A DNA stretch of 64,000 nucleotides from Saccharopolyspora hordei. GTDB lineage: Bacteria; Actinomycetota; Actinomycetes; Mycobacteriales; Pseudonocardiaceae. Of this stretch, positions 27,712-36,112 are shown in pieces. Within the stretch, counting starts at the first letter, position 1, and each line of letters begins with the position of its first letter. The DNA lies in contig NZ_JACCFJ010000001.1 of assembly GCF_013410345.1 (NCBI RefSeq), positions 1,711,001 to 1,775,000 on the forward strand. Direction: 5' to 3'. A model generated the notes under the pieces. It searched no databases. It saw only the letters and a program-made list of their open reading frames with translations, and had not been told where the DNA came from. The position numbers were made by a program, and so were the translations under genes.

Positions 27712-28476
27712 ATGAGTGACAACGGGCACGTCGGTGCGCTGGACGGGCGGGTGGCCCTGGTGACCGGTGCGGGCAGCGGGATCGGGCGCGCCTGCGCCCA
27801 CGCGCTCGCGGCCGACGGGGCGCAGGTGCACGTCGTCGACCGCGACCGGGCAGCCGCGGAGCAGGTGGCCGGGGAGGCCGGGGGTCACGCGCACGTGGTG
27901 GACCTCGCCGACCCCGCGGCGGTGGACGCGCTGCCCGCGGCGGTGGACGTCCTGGTCAACAACGCCGGGTTCCAGCACGTCGCCGCGCTGCCGGACTTCC
28001 CCCTGGACGTCTTCACCCGCATGCAGCAGGTGATGGTGACCGCCCCGTTCCAGCTCGTGCGCAACGCGCTGCCGCACATGTACGCACGGGGCTGGGGTCG
28101 CGTCGTGCACGTCTCGAGCGTGCACGGGTTGCGCGCCAGTGCGTACAAGGCCGGCTACGTGACCGCCAAGCACGCCCTCGAAGGACTGTCCAAAGTGGTC
28201 GCTCTGGAGGGTGCGGCGCACGGCGTGACGAGCAACTGCGTCAACCCCGGCTACGTCGACACACCGCTGGTGCGCGCGCAGGTCGCCGACCAGGCGGCCG
28301 CGCACGGGGTCGACGAGTCCGAAGTGGTCGAGGACGTGCTGCTGCGGCGGGCCGCGCTCAAGGAGCTGATCGACCCGGCGCAGGTCGCCGAGCTCGTGCG
28401 GTGGCTGTGCGGCGACCACGCCGCCCACGTCACCGGGGTGTCGCTTCCCATGGACGGCGGCTGGACCGCCGCCTGA
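27712..28476 (+). CDS. D-3-hydroxybutyrate dehydrogenase
   Basis: This 254-residue SDR enzyme should interconvert 3-hydroxybutyrate and acetoacetate with NAD. Rossmann motif TGAGSGIG, NNAGFQHVAALPDFPLD (a hallmark of this family), the catalytic Ser in HVSSVHGL and Tyr-Lys in YVTAKHAL are present. The stretch NCVNPGYVDTPLVRAQVADQ and the late VTGVSLPMDGGW match hydroxybutyrate dehydrogenases closely. TACCGT lies seven bases before the ATG. An MHS transporter and a regulator follow, and PHA depolymerase-like enzymes are encoded nearby. Confidence 0.9.
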   Translation: MSDNGHVGALDGRVALVTGAGSGIGRACAHALAADGAQVHVVDRDRAAAEQVAGEAGGHAHVVDLADPAAVDALPAAVDVLVNNAGFQHVAALPDFPLDVFTRMQQVMVTAPFQLVRNALPHMYARGWGRVVHVSSVHGLRASAYKAGYVTAKHALEGLSKVVALEGAAHGVTSNCVNPGYVDTPLVRAQVADQAAAHGVDESEVVEDVLLRRAALKELIDPAQVAELVRWLCGDHAAHVTGVSLPMDGGWTAA

Positions 28477-28504
28477 ACCGGCCTGACACGAAGGAGTGTT
28501 CACT

Positions 28505-29842
28505 GTGGCCAGCAACAGACCCGGCGACCGCCGGGGCGGCTCGATCGCGCGGATCGTCGGTGCGAGCCTGATCGGCACGACCGTCGAGTGGTACGACTTC
28601 TTCCTCTACGGGTCGGCCGCCGCGCTGGTGTTCAACCAGCTGTTCTTCCCCGAGGCCGACCCGCTCACCGGCACGCTGCTGGCGTTCACCACCTACGCCA
28701 TCGGGTTCATCGCCCGGCCACTGGGCGGGCTGGTGTTCGGCCACTTCGGCGACCGGGTCGGTCGCAAGAAGCTGCTGGTGGTGAGCCTGCTGATGATGGG
28801 TGGCGCCACCTGCGCGATGGGGCTGCTGCCCACCTACGCCGCGGTCGGTGCGCTCGCCCCGATCCTGCTCACCCTGCTGCGCCTGGTGCAGGGCTTCGCG
28901 CTCGGCGGTGAGTGGGGCGGCGCGGTGCTCATCGTCTCCGAGCACGGCGACGACCGCCGGCGCGGGCTGTGGGCGTCCTGGCCGCAGTGCGGCGCGCCGG
29001 GTGGCAACCTGCTGGCCACCGCGGTGCTGGCGGTGCTGGCCGCGACGCAGTCCGACGAGCAGTTCCTCGCCTGGGGCTGGCGGGTCCCGTTCCTGCTGTC
29101 CGGCGTGCTGGTGGTCATCGGCCTGTGGATCCGGCTCGCGGTCGCCGAATCCCCGGTGTTCCTGGAGGCGCAGCGCAAGGCCGAGCAGCGCAGCGAGCAC
29201 GTGCCGGTGGTGGAGGTGTTCCGCGCGCACTGGCGCGAAGTGGTCATCACCATCGGGGCGCGGATGGCCGAGAACGTCTCCTACTACGTGCTCACCGCGT
29301 TCATCCTGGTCTACGTGACGGGTCCGCTGGAGCTGCCGAAGTCGGTGGGGCTCAACGCGGTGCTGATCGGGTCCGTGCTGCACTTCGTGGCCATCCCGCT
29401 GTGGGGTGCGCTGTCGGACCGGGTGGGCCGCAAGCCGGTGTACCTGTTCGGCGCGGTGGCGACCGCGGTGTGGGGCTTCGCGTTCTTCGCGCTGCTGGAC
29501 AGCAGGTCGCCGCTCGTGATCACGGTGGCCACCACCATCGGCTTGCTGCTGCACGGCGCCATGTACGGCCCGCAGGCGGCGTTCTTCGCCGAGCAGTTCA
29601 CCACCCGGGTCCGCTACACCGGCCTGTCCGTCGGTGGGCAGCTGTCGTCGATCGCGGCGGGCGCGCTGGCACCGATCGTCGCGGTGTCGCTGCTGCAGAA
29701 CTTCGGCAGCACCATCGCGGTCTCGCTCTACCTGGTGGCGATGTGCGCGCTGACCGTGGTGGCGGTGCTGGTGGCCCGGGAGACCGCGGGCGGTTCCCTG
29801 CACGAGGACGCCCCGCAGGGGCGGGCCGTGGTGTCACGATGA
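28505..29842 (+). CDS. MHS family MFS transporter
   Basis: This is a 445-residue, 12-helix member of the metabolite:H+ symporter family, which imports organic acids. The two loop motifs are GHFGDRVGRKK and GALSDRVGRKP, and the N-terminal GASLIGTTVEWYDFFLYGSAAALVFNQLFFP is the classical MHS start. The GTG at 28505 is set by GAAGGAG eight bases upstream. It lies 28 bases after the hydroxybutyrate dehydrogenase and 4 bases before the regulator, so 3-hydroxybutyrate or a similar acid is the likely cargo (inference). Confidence 0.9.
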   Translation: MASNRPGDRRGGSIARIVGASLIGTTVEWYDFFLYGSAAALVFNQLFFPEADPLTGTLLAFTTYAIGFIARPLGGLVFGHFGDRVGRKKLLVVSLLMMGGATCAMGLLPTYAAVGALAPILLTLLRLVQGFALGGEWGGAVLIVSEHGDDRRRGLWASWPQCGAPGGNLLATAVLAVLAATQSDEQFLAWGWRVPFLLSGVLVVIGLWIRLAVAESPVFLEAQRKAEQRSEHVPVVEVFRAHWREVVITIGARMAENVSYYVLTAFILVYVTGPLELPKSVGLNAVLIGSVLHFVAIPLWGALSDRVGRKPVYLFGAVATAVWGFAFFALLDSRSPLVITVATTIGLLLHGAMYGPQAAFFAEQFTTRVRYTGLSVGGQLSSIAAGALAPIVAVSLLQNFGSTIAVSLYLVAMCALTVVAVLVARETAGGSLHEDAPQGRAVVSR

Positions 29843-29846
29843 GCGG

Positions 29847-31628
29847 GTGAGCGACGACGTGGTCCGGCTGCTCGAACTGCTCGCCAGCGGCGCCAGCAGC
29901 GAGCAGCTGGCGCACGTCGCCGTCGAGGACCCGCGGCTGGGCCGGGCGACCGCGCTGGCGCTGCGGATCCACAGCACCCTCCACGCGCACCGGCGGCGGG
30001 AGGCCGAGCTCAGCGCGCTGTTCGACACCGCCAGCGACCTGGCCAGGCTGCGCGACACCGACGCGGTGCTGCGGTCGATCGTGCGGCGGGCCCGCACGCT
30101 GCTCAGCGTCGACGTCTCCTACCTCAGCCTCAACGACGAGGCCGCGGGCCGCACCTACGTGCGGGTCACCGACGGGTCGGTGTCGCCGCTGTTCCAGAAG
30201 GTGACGCTGGGCATGGGGGAGGGGCTGGGCGGTCTGGTCGCGCAGACCGCCCAGCCGTACGCGACCCGCGACTACTTCCGCGACGAGCGGTTCCGGCACA
30301 CGCACCCGATCGACTCGGCGGTCCGCGACGAGGGCCTGACCGCGATCCTGGGCGTGCCGCTGGCGCTCGGCGAGCAGGTCATCGGCGTGCTCTACGCCTC
30401 GGACCGCACCCGCCGCGAGTTCACCCCGGACGAGATCGCGCTGCTGTCGTCGCTGGCCGACCACGCCGCGATCGCGCTGGACAACGCCGCGCTGCTGGAG
30501 GAGATCAGCGAGCAGAGCGCCGCCCTGCGGCGCGCGGAGGAAGCCCACGACCGGCTCATGGACCTGGTGCTCCGTGGCGCCGACGTGCCCGAGGTGGCGG
30601 CCGCGGTCGCCGACGTCCTGCACGGCGAGATCGGCCTGTTCGACGCCGACGGCACCGAGATGACCGGCGCCGACCCGGTTCCCCCGGTTCCCGCGGCCGC
30701 CGCCGTCGCGGCCTCGCGCGCGAGCGGACGCGCGATGTCCACACCGGACGGTTGGGTGTGCGCGGTGCAGGCCGGGCCGGAACTGCTCGGCAGCATGGTG
30801 CTCGCCGGCCGCGGTGACCTGGTGGACGCCGACCGGCGGCTCTTCGAGCGCGCCGCGGTGGTCACCGCGCTGCTGCTCATGCTGCGCCGCTCGGTCGCCA
30901 AGGCCGAGGACGAGGTGCGCGGGGAGCTGCTCACCGACCTGCTCACCGCGCCCGAGCGCAACCCGGCGGCGCTGCTGGCGCGGGCCGAGCGGCTGGGCCT
31001 GGACCTGGCGCAACCGCACGCCGTGCTCATCGCCCACGCCGAGAGCGTGCCGCGCACCCGCCTGGCGGTGGCGGCCGCCCGCTGCGCCGCGCTCGCCGGC
31101 ATCCACGCCGAGGAAGTGGTGCTGCTGGTCCCGGACACCGACCCGGGGGCGCTGGCGTCCCGCGTCGCCGGCACGCTGCGGTCCGCAGTGGACGGTCCGG
31201 TGACGGTGGGTGCCGCGGGTCCGGCGCACGGGCCCCGGGAGATCGCGGCGGCGCACGCCGAGGCCGCCAGCTGCCTGCGGGCGTTGCTCGCGCTCGGCCG
31301 GACCGGCGAGGGTGCGTCGATGGAGGGACTGGGCTTCCTGGGGGTGCTGCTGGGCGAGCAGACCGACCTGGACGGCTTCGTGCGGCGCACGCTCGGCCCC
31401 GTGCTGGACTACGACGCCCGCCGGGGGACGGAACTGCTCGCCACGCTCCGGGCGTACTTCGCGTGCGGGACGAACCTCAGCCGCGCCAAGGACGTGCTGC
31501 ACGTCCACGTCAACACCGTCGTGCAGCGGCTCGACCGCATCGGGTCGCTGCTCGGCGCGGACTGGCAGTCACCGGACCGGGCGCTGGAGATCCAGCTGGC
31601 CCTGCGCGTGCTCGCCCTGCAGGGCTGA
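29847..31628 (+). CDS. GAF domain plus PucR/CdaR-type HTH regulator
   Basis: This is a 593-residue transcription factor. A GAF sensor domain spans about residues 50-215 (LSALFDTASDLARLRDTDAVLRSIVRRA to GVLYASDRTRREFTPDEIALLSSLADHAAIALDNAAL). A central region follows, and the C terminus is the PucR-type helix-turn-helix (ELLATLRAYFACGTNLSRAKDVLHVHVNTVVQRLDRI). It is the third gene of an operon, 4 bases after the transporter, so it probably senses the imported acid or its CoA product and controls this operon. Confidence 0.88.
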   Translation: MSDDVVRLLELLASGASSEQLAHVAVEDPRLGRATALALRIHSTLHAHRRREAELSALFDTASDLARLRDTDAVLRSIVRRARTLLSVDVSYLSLNDEAAGRTYVRVTDGSVSPLFQKVTLGMGEGLGGLVAQTAQPYATRDYFRDERFRHTHPIDSAVRDEGLTAILGVPLALGEQVIGVLYASDRTRREFTPDEIALLSSLADHAAIALDNAALLEEISEQSAALRRAEEAHDRLMDLVLRGADVPEVAAAVADVLHGEIGLFDADGTEMTGADPVPPVPAAAAVAASRASGRAMSTPDGWVCAVQAGPELLGSMVLAGRGDLVDADRRLFERAAVVTALLLMLRRSVAKAEDEVRGELLTDLLTAPERNPAALLARAERLGLDLAQPHAVLIAHAESVPRTRLAVAAARCAALAGIHAEEVVLLVPDTDPGALASRVAGTLRSAVDGPVTVGAAGPAHGPREIAAAHAEAASCLRALLALGRTGEGASMEGLGFLGVLLGEQTDLDGFVRRTLGPVLDYDARRGTELLATLRAYFACGTNLSRAKDVLHVHVNTVVQRLDRIGSLLGADWQSPDRALEIQLALRVLALQG

Positions 31629-31637
31629 CGCGGCGGG

Positions 31638-31664
31638 TGACAGGAAGGTTCCCGTCCTCGCACC
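31638..31664 (+). repeat. Interspersed repeat, copy K
   Basis: TGACAGGAAGG plus TTCCCGTCCTCGCACC between the convergent regulator and esterase genes; it ends one base before the esterase stop codon. Confidence 0.9.
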
Positions 31665-31665
31665 G

Positions 31666-32913
31666 CTACCGGCGCAGCCAGTCCCGCATCTCGTCGAACG
31701 CGGCCTGGAAGTGCGGGGCGAGCGGGCGCAGCCCGGGGAACTCGTCCACCAGCCCGTCGGTGTGGTTGCCGCCCTCGATGCGGTGGTAGCGGTGCAGGTG
31801 GCCGCGACCGGCCTCGGCCACCATCGCGGCGTAGACGTCGGAGCTGCGGCTGATCGGCAGCAGCGTGTCGAGGGTCCCGTGCAGGGTGATCAGCGGCTTG
31901 CCGATGCGGCCGGTCAGCGCCACGCGCTCGACGGCCCGGTGCACCTCCTCGGGCCGGGAGGCGTAGTCGTAGTCGGCGTCGCAGTGCGGGGTCCCGCTGC
32001 GGCAGAACGGGAACCCGGCCACCTGGTCGCCGTCGTAGCCGGGGTCGAACTCCTCGCGGTAGATCCGCTGCGTCAGGTCCCAGTAGACCTGGTGGTGGTA
32101 CTCCCACAGGAAGTGCGAGCCCGGTGCGAAACCCGCGGCGAGCAGGGCCTGTTCGTCACCCTCGGGATGGGCGCGCAGCGCGGTGGGCAGGAACGTCAGC
32201 AGGTTGTCGCGCTGCGTCCACAGCGTGCCCTCCCAGTCGATCCCGCCGTCGTAGAGCCACGGCCGGTTCTCCAGCTGCCAGCGCACCAGGTAGCCGCCGT
32301 TGGACAGCCCGGCCGCGAGGGTCTGCGCCGGCGGCCGGCCGTAGTGCTGCCGGACGGCGAGCTTGGCGGCGACGGCCAGCTCGGTGACCCGGTGGTTCCA
32401 CTCCACCACGGCGTCGCCGGGTCGCCTGCCGTCGGTGTGGAAGTCGGCGCCGGTGTTGCCCTTGTCGGTGGCGGCGAAGGCGTAGCCGGCGGCCAGCACG
32501 TGGTCGGCGATCGCCCGGTCGTTGGCGTACTGCCTGCGGTTGCCCGGGGTCCCGGTGACGACCAGCCCGCCGTTCCAGCGCTCGGGCAGCCGCAGCACGA
32601 ACTGGGCGTCGTGGTCCCAGCCGTGGTGGTCGTTGGTCGTCGAGGTGTCCGGGAAGTAGCCGTCGACCTGCACCCCGGGCACCGGGTCCGGTGCGGGCAG
32701 GTCGGCGGGGGTCAGCCCGGCCCAGTCGGCCTGCACGGTGTGTCCCGAGGCGAGCGTCCCGGTGGTGGTCAGGTCGGTCAGGCACGCCGATTCCTGGTGC
32801 ACCGCGCCGGGAACCCGCACCTCGGGGCCGCAGCGCTGCGCGGCGGACGCGGTCGGGACGAGCAACGCGGTGGCGAGCAACCCGGCGGACAGCAGCGTGA
32901 TCGGCCTGCGCAC
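31666..32913 (-). CDS. Secreted alpha/beta hydrolase, tannase/feruloyl esterase-like
   Basis: This 415-residue protein has a Sec signal peptide (residues 1-24, ending TASA|AQ). A hydrolase domain follows with nucleophile elbow GLSNGGYL (Ser about 220), acid residue in LHGTLDTLLP and histidine in IEGGNHTDG. The layout resembles tannase/feruloyl esterases and 3-hydroxybutyrate oligomer hydrolases. It is divergent from a PHA depolymerase gene, so an ester-hydrolysing role on polyesters or oligomers is plausible but unproven. AGGAGGTG precedes the ATG. Confidence 0.75.
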   Translation of the reverse strand: MRRPITLLSAGLLATALLVPTASAAQRCGPEVRVPGAVHQESACLTDLTTTGTLASGHTVQADWAGLTPADLPAPDPVPGVQVDGYFPDTSTTNDHHGWDHDAQFVLRLPERWNGGLVVTGTPGNRRQYANDRAIADHVLAAGYAFAATDKGNTGADFHTDGRRPGDAVVEWNHRVTELAVAAKLAVRQHYGRPPAQTLAAGLSNGGYLVRWQLENRPWLYDGGIDWEGTLWTQRDNLLTFLPTALRAHPEGDEQALLAAGFAPGSHFLWEYHHQVYWDLTQRIYREEFDPGYDGDQVAGFPFCRSGTPHCDADYDYASRPEEVHRAVERVALTGRIGKPLITLHGTLDTLLPISRSSDVYAAMVAEAGRGHLHRYHRIEGGNHTDGLVDEFPGLRPLAPHFQAAFDEMRDWLRR

Positions 32914-32938
32914 GACGCACCTCCTGGAGAGATCGTGC

Positions 32939-33053
32939 GATCACGGTAAGCCCGGTCGCCGGCCCCGGACATGTGGTCCGGGCACACAGAAGATCGTCTG
33001 GGAGTAGCGGCGTCCACGGTGGAGAGCGGGCCGAGATCACCTCTACCGTGATC
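32939..33053. promoter_or_regulatory. Divergent promoter region with matching TACCGTGATC elements
   Basis: TACCGTGATC occurs at 33044-33053 on the plus strand and at 32939-32948 on the minus strand. In each case the TACCGT part is placed as a -10 box for its own gene, with a leader of about 20 bases. Between them CCGGAC-N5-GTCCGG (32965-32981) is a dyad that could bind a shared regulator. Confidence 0.45.
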
Positions 33054-33075
33054 TGGACCACGAGGAGGTGGTTCA

Positions 33076-34026
33076 GTGATGCGGTTGTTCTCCCTGGCAG
33101 CGGCGGTGCTGCTGGCGGCGGTCGTGTCCGCCCCGACGGCGTCGGCGGCCGAACTCCGGGAAGTGACCGGGTTCGGCAGCAATCCCGGCGCGCTGCGCAT
33201 GTTCGAGTACGTGCCCGACGGCCTGCCGGAAGGACGCCCGGTGGTGGTCGCGATGCACGGGTGCACCCAGGACGCGGCGGGCTACGGCACCGGCGCGGGC
33301 TGGGTTGAGCTGGCCGAGCGCGCCCAGTTCACCCTCGTGCTGCCGCAGCAGGAGCAGCTCAACAACGCCAACCGGTGCTTCAACTGGTTCCAGGCCGGCG
33401 ACACCGCGCGGGGCAGCGGTGAGGCCGAGTCGATCGCGCAGATGGTCCAGCACGCCCTCGGCGAGACCGGCGGCGACCCGGCGCGGGTCTACGCCACCGG
33501 GCTGTCCGCTGGAGGCGCGATGACCGCGGTCATGCTCGCGGCCTACCCGGACGTCTTCGCCGGGGGCGGGATCGTCGCCGGTGTGCCGTTCGGCTGCGCC
33601 ACGAGCGTGGTCGACGCGTTCACCTGCATGAACCCCGGCAAGGACCGCACACCCGAGCAGTGGGGCGAGGCGGTGCGCGGCGCGAGCTCTCACCAGGGAC
33701 CGTGGCCGACGCTGAGCGTCTGGCACGGCACCACGGACAGCACCGTGGCGCCGGCGAACCAGCGGGAGCTGGTGGAGCAGTGGACGGACGTGCACGGCAT
33801 CCCGGCCACCCCGACCTCCACCGACACCATCGCGGGTTACCCGCACGAGGTCTACGCCGACAGCTCGGGCCGCACCCTGGTCGAGACCGTCGCGATCACC
33901 GGGATGGGCCACGGACAGCCGATCGACCCCGGATCGGGCGAGGAGCAGTGCGGACAGGCCGGGGCCTACCTGCTCGACGTGGACGTCTGCGCCGCCTGGC
34001 ACCTCAGCGAGTCCTGGGGCCTGTAG
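33076..34026 (+). CDS. Extracellular PHA/PHB depolymerase family esterase
   Basis: This 316-residue secreted esterase has a Sec signal peptide (to about residue 25, TASA|AE). The type-1 catalytic domain follows: oxyanion motif VVAMHGCTQDAAGY, lipase box TGLSAGGAM with nucleophile Ser144, acid residue in WHGTTDSTV and histidine in GMGHGQPID. This is the polyhydroxybutyrate depolymerase/feruloyl esterase family; PHB is favoured by the nearby 3-hydroxybutyrate dehydrogenase. GTG 33076 and ATG 33079 are both possible starts behind GAGGAGG. Confidence 0.85.
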   Translation: MMRLFSLAAAVLLAAVVSAPTASAAELREVTGFGSNPGALRMFEYVPDGLPEGRPVVVAMHGCTQDAAGYGTGAGWVELAERAQFTLVLPQQEQLNNANRCFNWFQAGDTARGSGEAESIAQMVQHALGETGGDPARVYATGLSAGGAMTAVMLAAYPDVFAGGGIVAGVPFGCATSVVDAFTCMNPGKDRTPEQWGEAVRGASSHQGPWPTLSVWHGTTDSTVAPANQRELVEQWTDVHGIPATPTSTDTIAGYPHEVYADSSGRTLVETVAITGMGHGQPIDPGSGEEQCGQAGAYLLDVDVCAAWHLSESWGL

Positions 34027-34034
34027 GCGGGAGG

Positions 34035-34056
34035 TGACAGGAAGGTTCCCGTGCTC
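34035..34056 (+). repeat. Interspersed repeat, copy L
   Basis: TGACAGGAAGG plus TTCCCGTGCTC, 8 bases after the depolymerase stop and just before its terminator hairpin. Confidence 0.85.
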
Positions 34057-34060
34057 CACG

Positions 34061-34088
34061 CGACGCGCCCCGCGGGAGGGGCGCGTCG
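34061..34088. terminator. Hairpin after the depolymerase gene
   Basis: CGACGCGCCCC pairs perfectly with GGGGCGCGTCG over a six-base loop. Confidence 0.7.
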
Positions 34089-34115
34089 TCGCACTCCGTG
34101 CGGCACGATGGGGCC

Positions 34116-34931
34116 GTGCACTACATCGAATCGGGTGCCGGAACGCCGCTGGTGCTCCTGCACGCGTTCCCGGCGGACGCACGGATGTGGGACCAGGCCC
34201 GGGCGGGCCTGGAGGAGCAGGCGCGGGTGATCGCCCCGGACCAGCGCGGCCTCGGGGAGAGCCCGCTGGACGGGTCGTGGGCGCGGAGCCTGGCCGAGCC
34301 CGACGACGCCGGCCGGGTGGCCGGGCACCCCAGCATCGACGCCGCGGCTGCCGACGTCCTGGAACTGCTCGACCGGCTGGAGCTGCCGAAGGTCGTGCTG
34401 GGCGGTTGCTCGATGGGCGGCTACGTCGCGATGGGCGTGCTGCGGGCCGCGCCGCAGCGCGTCGCCGGGCTGCTGCTGGTCGACACGAAGGCCGTCGCGG
34501 ACGACGACGAGCAGCGCGCCAACCGCCTCGAGGTCGCGGACCGGGCGGAGCGCGAGGGCACGAGCGGGTGGCTGGCCGACAGCACGCTGCCGAACCTCCT
34601 CGGGCGCACGACGCACGAGCAGCGCCCGGAGGTGGTCGCGCGCGTCCGGGAGCTCGTCGAGGCGCAGCCGGCGGACGGCGTCGCGTGGGCGCAGCGGGCC
34701 ATGGCGAGCCGCCCGGACAGCACCGACGTGCTGCGCGCCTACACCGGTCCCGCGCTGGTGGTCGTGGGGGAGGAGGACGCGCTCACCCCGCCGGAGCACG
34801 CCCGGGGACTGGCGGACGTGCTGCCGGCGGGTGAGCTCGTGACCCTGCCCGGCACTGGTCACCTGCCGCCGGTCGAGGCACCGGAGGAGTTCGCCGCTGC
34901 CGTCCGACCGTGGCTGGCCGAGCTGGGCTGA
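34116..34931 (+). CDS. Alpha/beta fold hydrolase
   Basis: This 271-residue cytoplasmic hydrolase begins MHYIESGAGTPLVLLHAFPADARMWD (oxyanion loop). It has the elbow GGCSMGGYVAM (Ser about residue 96), an acid residue in VVGEEDALTPPE and His in GTGHLPPVEAPEEF, typical of the 3-oxoadipate enol-lactonase/peroxidase-like group. The substrate is not predictable. GTG is used as start, behind CACGAT at six bases. Confidence 0.85.
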   Translation: MHYIESGAGTPLVLLHAFPADARMWDQARAGLEEQARVIAPDQRGLGESPLDGSWARSLAEPDDAGRVAGHPSIDAAAADVLELLDRLELPKVVLGGCSMGGYVAMGVLRAAPQRVAGLLLVDTKAVADDDEQRANRLEVADRAEREGTSGWLADSTLPNLLGRTTHEQRPEVVARVRELVEAQPADGVAWAQRAMASRPDSTDVLRAYTGPALVVVGEEDALTPPEHARGLADVLPAGELVTLPGTGHLPPVEAPEEFAAAVRPWLAELG

Positions 34932-34937
34932 CCGGCG

Positions 34938-35102
34938 CTAGTCTTCGTCCTTCGCGGGCAGGCGCGAGTCCCGCTCCTGCGCCTTCGCTTCGAGCCGCCG
35001 CAGCTCGTCGGCCATCTCGCTGGGCAGCACGAAGTACTGGCCCGACCCGCGCCGGGCACGGGGGTTGGTGTCGTCACCGGTCGGCGACTCCGGGTCCACC
35101 AT
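34938..35102 (-). CDS. Small acidic/basic hypothetical protein
   Basis: This 54-residue protein starts MVDPESPTGDD and ends with a charged helix (FVLPSEMADELRRLEAKAQERD, then SRLPAKDED). An AGGAAAGGACC ribosome site precedes the ATG. No family was recognised; the helix could be a short coiled coil. It lies downstream of a decayed MerR gene on the same strand. Confidence 0.55.
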   Translation of the reverse strand: MVDPESPTGDDTNPRARRGSGQYFVLPSEMADELRRLEAKAQERDSRLPAKDED

Positions 35103-35239
35103 CGGTGTGGTCCTTTCCTGTGCGCTCTGCCTGCAACCACCCTTGCTCGTAGAGAGAGCCGAGCGCCGGGACGATGACGCGCACCGCGGCGACCAGGCAG
35201 GACGCCAGCTCGTCCGGATGGGCGACTGGATCTCGGTCA

Positions 35240-36040
35240 CCGTCCCGTCCAGCCCGGCGAGGGTGACCTCCCGCTCGTTGCCGGTCGGCTGGTGACCAGC
35301 AGCCTCCCTCCACTGCGCCAGCGCCTGGTGGGCCGGCAGGCAGTCGTCCGTCGAACCGCGGTGCACGATCGTGGCCGCCCGCTCCACCGCAGGCAAGTCC
35401 ACGACAGCGGACTCGAACGCCGGATCCGGGTCGACGCTGACCGGCAGCCCCGCGTGCACGACCACGTCGTCGCTGTCGTGGTCGCCCTCGTCGGAGGCGG
35501 TCGCCGGGCCGACCGGCGTCACCCCGGCCCGCTCCAGCGCCGCGCACAGCTCGGCGTAGAGGCCCTGGACCGCCGGCCCGATCGACTGCGGGGCCGTGGT
35601 CCGCGCCGTGCCGGACAACTCGGCCGACCGCACCGCAGGCAGGTCACTCCCTCGGCAGGCAGCGTGCCCTCCGCTGATCACCCGGAGCCGCGCCGCACGT
35701 CGTCCGACCGGGCCGTGTCCGCCGCGGTCCGGTTCTCCAGTGCCGCCTGCCGCAGCACGAGCGTGCCGCGCAGCTGCACGGCGCTGAACCGCTCGCCGAG
35801 GACCTGCCGCACCTGCTGCACGGTGAGCCGAGCTCCTCCAGCGCGACGATCCGGTCGAGGCGGGCGAGCTGGGCCGCGTGGTGGGCCCGGTGCCCGGTGG
35901 ACCGGTCGACGTGGGCGGGCGGCAGCAGCCCGATGGCGTCGTGGTGGTGCAAACACGCGGGCCGGACACCCGCCCGTGCCTGGCGAGGTCTCCGGTGCTG
36001 AACAGGACGTCCCCGGTCCACGACCCACCACCGTGTCAGG
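35240..36040 (-). pseudogene. MerR family regulator with GyrI-like effector domain, multiply frameshifted
   Basis: Pieces of one gene appear in order in different frames: LFSTGDLARHGRVSG (HTH), HHDAIGLLPPAHVDRSTGHRA, AQLARLDRIVALEELG, RQVLGERFSAVQLRGTLVLRQAALENR, then the effector-binding part IGPAVQGLYAELCAALERAG with VHAGLPVSVDPDPAFESAVV. At least three frame changes are needed. A last fragment (ELASCLVAAVRVIVPALGSLYEQGW, 35100-35230) may belong to it or to another decayed gene. Confidence 0.75.
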
Positions 36041-36112
36041 TGCGAGGGCTTCCCCGCGGACGTCGGGCCCGCCGGACGGCACCTCGAGTCGGTGCCCGAG
36101 GTGCCGACCGGA

